From: Streptomyces roseolilacinus | Lineage (GTDB): Bacteria > Actinomycetota > Actinomycetes > Streptomycetales > Streptomycetaceae | Assembly (NCBI RefSeq): GCF_014649335.1 | Contig: NZ_BMSV01000007.1 | Coordinates: 354,677-418,676, forward strand | DNA: 64,000 bases | Direction of reading: 5' to 3' | In this document: piece after piece, positions 60,861 through 64,000 of the stretch | How the letters are laid out: every line of letters begins with the position of its first letter | How positions within the stretch are numbered: position 1 is the first letter of the stretch | Position numbers and translations under genes: made by a program | Notes under the pieces: generated by a model | Databases searched by the model: none | Told to the model about the DNA's origin: nothing | Seen by the model: the letters and a program-made list of their open reading frames with translations, nothing else

Positions 60861-61802
60861 ATGGGACTCACCATCGGCGTCGACATCGGCGGCACGAAGA
60901 TCGCGGCCGGCGTGGTCGACGAAGAGGGCACCATTCTCGACACCCACAAGGTGTCCACCCCGTCGACGCCCGAGGGCATCGTCGACGCGATCTGCGCGGC
61001 CGTCTCCGAGGCGGGCAAGGGCCACGACGTCGAGGCCGTCGGCATCGGCGCCGCCGGCTACGTCGACGACAAGCGCGCGACCGTCCTCTTCGCACCCAAC
61101 ATCCACTGGCGGCACGAGCCGCTGAAGGACAAGGTCGAGCAGCGCGTCGGGCTGCCCGTCGTCGTGGAGAACGACGCGAACGCCGCCGCCTGGGGCGAGT
61201 ACCGCTTCGGCGCCGGCCAGGGCCACGACGACGTCATCTGCATCACGCTCGGCACGGGCCTCGGCGGCGGCATCATCATCGGCAACAAGCTGCGCCGCGG
61301 ACGGTTCGGCGTCGCCGCGGAGTTCGGCCACATCCGGGTCGTCCCGGACGGCCTGCTGTGCGGCTGCGGCAGCCAGGGCTGCTGGGAGCAGTACGCCTCC
61401 GGCCGGGCCCTCGTCCGGTACGCGAAGCAGCGCGCCAACGCCACCCCGGAGAACGCCCGGATCCTCCTGTCCCTCGGCGACGGCACCCCCGACGGCATCC
61501 AGGGCAAGCACATCAGCGACGCCGCCCGCCAGGGCGACAAGGTGGCCGTCGACTCGTTCCGCGAGCTGGCCCGCTGGGCCGGCGCGGGCCTCGCCGACCT
61601 GGCCTCCCTGTTCGACCCGTCCGCGTTCATCGTCGGCGGCGGCGTCTCCGACGAGGGCGAGCTGGTCCTCGACCCGATCCGCAAGTCCTTCCGCCGCTGG
61701 CTCGTCGGCGGCCGGTACCGGCCGCACGCCCAGGTCCTCGCCGCCCAGCTCGGCGGCAAGGCCGGCCTGGTCGGCGCCGCGGACCTCGCCCGCCAGGGCT
61801 GA
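60861..61802 (+). CDS. glkA: Glucokinase, ROK family
   Basis: This is the ATP-dependent glucose kinase, 313 residues. It has the N-terminal phosphate loop IGVDIGGTKIAAGVVDEEG, VVENDANAAAWGEYRFGAG, LGTGLGGGIIIG, EFGHIRVVPDG and the ROK zinc motif CGCGSQGCWEQYASG. In Streptomyces GlkA is also required for glucose repression of many genes, independent of its catalytic flux. ATG 60861 has GAGGGACAC upstream. It follows the DUF5304 gene and is followed by a strong hairpin. Confidence 0.96.
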   Translation: MGLTIGVDIGGTKIAAGVVDEEGTILDTHKVSTPSTPEGIVDAICAAVSEAGKGHDVEAVGIGAAGYVDDKRATVLFAPNIHWRHEPLKDKVEQRVGLPVVVENDANAAAWGEYRFGAGQGHDDVICITLGTGLGGGIIIGNKLRRGRFGVAAEFGHIRVVPDGLLCGCGSQGCWEQYASGRALVRYAKQRANATPENARILLSLGDGTPDGIQGKHISDAARQGDKVAVDSFRELARWAGAGLADLASLFDPSAFIVGGGVSDEGELVLDPIRKSFRRWLVGGRYRPHAQVLAAQLGGKAGLVGAADLARQG

Positions 61803-61838
61803 GCACCCGCCCGGGCCGGCGCCCGGGATCCCGGCGGC

Positions 61839-61872
61839 CGCCCGCCGCGCCCCCCGCGGGGCGCGGCGGGCG
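61839..61872 (+). terminator. Hairpin terminator after glkA
   Basis: A perfect 15-bp stem (61839-61853/61858-61872, CGCCCGCCGCGCCCC) with a 4-nt loop, 37 bp past glkA and 19 bp before the next gene. Confidence 0.8.
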
Positions 61873-61890
61873 CTGTCGTATCGTGCCCGC

Positions 61891-62646
61891 ATGGCGCTCA
61901 CCGCACTGCCCGACTCCCGCACCGAGCCGGACGGTTCGGCCGTGGTCCGGGTGCTCGGCTACAACGTCCGGTCGATGCGCGACGACCAGGACGCCCTGGT
62001 CCGGGTCATCCGCGCCTGCGCCCCCGACGTCGTCCTCGTCCAGGAGGCGCCCCGCTTCTTCCGCTGGCGCGCGCACGCCGCCCGGCTCGCCGCCGGGAGC
62101 GGGCTGCTCGTCCTCGGCGGCGGGGCCCCCGCCGCCGGACCGCTGCTGCTGTGCTCCCCGCGCGTCACCGTCGAACGGACGCGGGACGTCCTGCTGCCGC
62201 TCACCCCCGGCCTGCACCGGCGCGGCTTCGCCACCGCCGTCGTCCGGGTCGCCGGCGCCCGCTTCGGGCTGCTCAGCTGCCACCTCGGCCTGCGCGGCGA
62301 CGAGCGGTACGCGCAGGCGGGCATGCTGCTGGACGAGCTCGCCGCGCTCGACGTGCCCCACGCCGTCGCCGGGGGCGACGTCAACGAGGGCCCCGGCGGA
62401 CGCTCGTTCCGCCGGCTCGCCGCCGAACTGCAGGACTGCCGGGCCGTACGCCCCTGGGGCGGCGAGCACACCTTCACGCCGGGCGACCCGCGCCGGCGGA
62501 TCGACGCGATCTTCGCCACGAGGGGCGTGGAGGTGCTGGGCTGCGGCGTGCCGGCCGGGCTGCCCGGCGTCACCGACGCGGACCTGAGGGCGGCGACGGA
62601 CCACCTGCCCGTGCTCGCCGCCCTCCGCGTACCGGCCGCCCCCTGA
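61891..62646 (+). CDS. Endonuclease/exonuclease/phosphatase family protein
   Basis: A 251-residue DNase I-like fold protein: RVLGYNVRSMRDDQDAL, VVLVQEAPRFFRW (catalytic Glu), LLSCHLGLRGDERYAQ, VAGGDVNEGPGG (Asp-x-Asn), RRIDAIFATRG and the final TDHLPVLAAL (Asp-His). All catalytic positions are present. There is no signal peptide, so it is cytosolic. The substrate (nucleic acid, sphingolipid or inositol phosphate types occur in the family) cannot be told. It is convergent with the membrane-protein gene, with 9 bp between stops. Confidence 0.9.
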   Translation: MALTALPDSRTEPDGSAVVRVLGYNVRSMRDDQDALVRVIRACAPDVVLVQEAPRFFRWRAHAARLAAGSGLLVLGGGAPAAGPLLLCSPRVTVERTRDVLLPLTPGLHRRGFATAVVRVAGARFGLLSCHLGLRGDERYAQAGMLLDELAALDVPHAVAGGDVNEGPGGRSFRRLAAELQDCRAVRPWGGEHTFTPGDPRRRIDAIFATRGVEVLGCGVPAGLPGVTDADLRAATDHLPVLAALRVPAAP

Positions 62647-62655
62647 CCGCGGGGG

Positions 62656-63357
62656 TCAGACGACCGCGCCGCGTCCCGGGTCGTCATCCTCGTCGTCGCC
62701 GGCCTGCATCCGCGCCACCAGCGTCGCGAAACCGCCCAGGAAGCCGCCGACGCACAACGTGGTCAGCCACCACGTCATGTCCCACCCGAGCAGCACGGCG
62801 AGCAGCATCAGCACCGGCCCGCCCACCACGCCCAGCCAGCCGAACTTCACCGCCGGGTCCGCCTCGGGCAGCGGGGGCGGCTCCGGCGGGACGAAGTGCC
62901 CCTCGCCGTCGTCGTCCTCGCCGGCCTTCGCGCCCGCGCCCGCGTCGGCCTTCGCGCCCGCGTCGGCCGCGCCGCCCCCGACGTCCGCCAGCTCGTAGTC
63001 GCGCGGGCCGCGCGGGCCGACACCCGGCGCGAACACGACGGAACCGCCCAGCACCGGCTTGCCCGCCGGGGCGTCGTCGTCCCTCCCCGCGTCCCGCCCG
63101 CCGTCGCCGTCGCCTTCGCCGTCCTCGTTCTTCGGGTCCTCCTCCAGCAGCGCCAGGTCCTCCACCGACCGGAACGGCTTCGCGCCCGGCGGGTCCGGCG
63201 GCTCCTCCCCGTACGCGGCGACGATCGCCGCCCAGGCCGCCTCCTCGTCGATCGGCGCCCCGCCGTCCACCGGCTCCGGCGCGGGCCGGTCCCCGGGGCC
63301 GTCGTGCCGGTCCCGGCTCTCCTCGCGGTCCGCGTCCGCGTCGTGTTGCTCAGCCAC
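62656..63357 (-). CDS. Acidic membrane protein of unknown function
   Basis: The protein has 233 residues. A long acidic, Pro/Gly/Ala-rich cytoplasmic part (1-165; EEAAWAAIVAAYGEEPPDPP, FRSVEDLALLEEDPKNEDGE) is followed by GHFVPPEPPPLPEADPAVKF, then two helices (LGVVGGPVLMLLAVLLGW and WLTTLCVGGFLGGFATLVAR) and a short acidic tail. The start GTG 63357 overlaps the hydrolase stop by 8 bp and has GGAGGGGAG upstream. It is a streptomycete-conserved family without assigned function. Confidence 0.85.
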   Translation of the reverse strand: MAEQHDADADREESRDRHDGPGDRPAPEPVDGGAPIDEEAAWAAIVAAYGEEPPDPPGAKPFRSVEDLALLEEDPKNEDGEGDGDGGRDAGRDDDAPAGKPVLGGSVVFAPGVGPRGPRDYELADVGGGAADAGAKADAGAGAKAGEDDDGEGHFVPPEPPPLPEADPAVKFGWLGVVGGPVLMLLAVLLGWDMTWWLTTLCVGGFLGGFATLVARMQAGDDEDDDPGRGAVV

Positions 63358-64000
63358 CGGTCGTGCTCCCCTCCCTGTGCCTGTCCTGGCCGGCGGTCCC
63401 GCCGGCCTCCGGAGCGAGCCGGCCGATGAACGCGTGGCTCTCCTCGAAGATCCGCTCCGCCTCGTGGTCCAACGTCGCCACGTGGTAGCTCTGTTCCAGC
63501 AGGATCTCCGTGACGTCCGTGGAGGAGACACGGCTCAGGACGCGCGCCGAGTCGGCGGGCGGTACGACGTGGTCCTGGGGCGCGCGCAGCAGCAGGAGCG
63601 GCTGTGTCACCTGCGGCAGCTCCCCGTCCACCAGGCGCAGGAACCGCCGCAGCGAGTACGCCGCGTGCAGCGGCACCCGGTCGTAGGCCAGCTCGTCCAC
63701 GCCCTCCTTGGCGATGTCGTTCGCCAGTCCGCCCGTCGACGGCACCAGGTGGCGGACGAGCGGCAGCGCGTGCGCCGTCACGCCGTGCACCCTGTTCGCC
63801 GGGTTCACCACGACGACGCCGCGGACCGCGTCGCCGTGGCGGGCCGCCAGGCGCAGCGCCAGCGCGCCGCCCATGGACAGCCCGAACACGAAGACCCGGG
63901 CGCACTTCCCGCGCAGCGCGCGCAGCTCCCGGTCGACCTCCGCGTACCAGTCCTGCCACGTGGTGAGCTGCATGTCCTGCCAGCGCGTGCCGTGCCCGGG
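63350..64000 (-). CDS. Alpha/beta hydrolase, carboxylesterase/monoacylglycerol-lipase-like (N-terminus cut by window edge)
   Basis: The visible 216 residues read PGHGTRWQDMQLTTW at the right edge, so the oxyanion-loop end (G-H-G) is included and the N-terminus lies outside. The nucleophile elbow GLSMGGALAL, the acid in LRAPQDHVVPPADS and the catalytic histidine in QSYHVATLDHEAERI are present. This is typical of the serine esterase/lipase group exemplified by thermophilic carboxylesterase Est30. The frame is coupled to the membrane-protein gene downstream by an 8-bp overlap. The internal Met at 63973 is not the start because the frame and homology continue upstream. Confidence 0.9.
   Translation of the reverse strand, partial: PGHGTRWQDMQLTTWQDWYAEVDRELRALRGKCARVFVFGLSMGGALALRLAARHGDAVRGVVVVNPANRVHGVTAHALPLVRHLVPSTGGLANDIAKEGVDELAYDRVPLHAAYSLRRFLRLVDGELPQVTQPLLLLRAPQDHVVPPADSARVLSRVSSTDVTEILLEQSYHVATLDHEAERIFEESHAFIGRLAPEAGGTAGQDRHREGSTTGG

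Overview
The window is high-GC actinobacterial DNA and almost certainly a Streptomyces chromosome core. Third codon positions are nearly all G or C, GTG starts are common, gene ends carry long GC-rich hairpins, and the gene content is the aa3/bc1 respiratory cluster, glkA, a nadA/HesB pair and a SAM-IV-type riboswitch. From memory, the gene order tracks S. coelicolor SCO2183 (aceE) down to about SCO2123. Many of the same genes also cluster in M. tuberculosis Rv2181-Rv2241. The content is therefore mostly old, vertically inherited core genome with a few accessory scars.

Layout. 1-8.7 kb: central carbon metabolism on the minus strand, comprising pyruvate dehydrogenase E1 (aceE, cut by the left edge), a FadR-type regulator, a two-lipoyl-domain E2 (sucB), lipoamide dehydrogenase (lpdA) and leucyl aminopeptidase (pepA). 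8.8-10.9 kb: the eroded remains of a Pel/galactosaminogalactan-like exopolysaccharide locus (a deacetylase-like fragment with an exact 63-bp tandem duplication, then a PelF-like fragment) and an intact GH114 lipoprotein. 10.9-15.8 kb: late cobalamin assembly (cobS, cobT, cobU fused to a metallo-beta-lactamase-like domain), interleaved with two membrane proteins whose genes overlap tail to tail. 15.9-27.4 kb: a small conserved protein, an HtrA-like lipoprotein protease, an ABC exporter, a methyltransferase that appears to start with CTG, a DUF3043 membrane protein, pspA and its partner, and a NarL-type two-component system followed by an RND pump.

27.4-31.1 kb: nadA divergent from HesB/ErpA, then secreted or small hypotheticals. 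31.2-43.3 kb: a PfkB kinase, a cysteine desulfurase-TusA fusion and the respiratory cluster ctaC-ctaD-ctaF / ctaE-qcrC-qcrA-qcrB. The cluster is interrupted by an L,D-transpeptidase, a MITE-like 176-bp element and a degenerate receiver domain. 43.3-47.3 kb: trpD, a SAM-IV-type riboswitch ahead of a class V aminotransferase, a stand-alone Lrp/AsnC ligand domain and a rhomboid protease. 47.5-53 kb: a zinc-ribbon protein, a NYN-domain protein, two tandem NlpC/P60 hydrolases and a metalloprotease-like lipoprotein.

53-64 kb: a GT87 mannosyltransferase divergent from pimB, then fadD, a metallophosphoesterase, an SRPBCC protein with a degenerate ArsA-like ATPase, a DUF5304 protein, glkA, an exo/endonuclease-phosphatase, a membrane protein and an alpha/beta hydrolase cut by the right edge. 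Functionally the window joins pyruvate and 2-oxoacid oxidation, the terminal electron-transport chain, Fe-S, NAD and cobalamin cofactor supply, and cell-envelope and phosphatidylinositol-mannoside synthesis. No tRNA, rRNA, CRISPR array or intact insertion sequence was seen. All homology calls come from reading the sequence and remembered families; no search was run.
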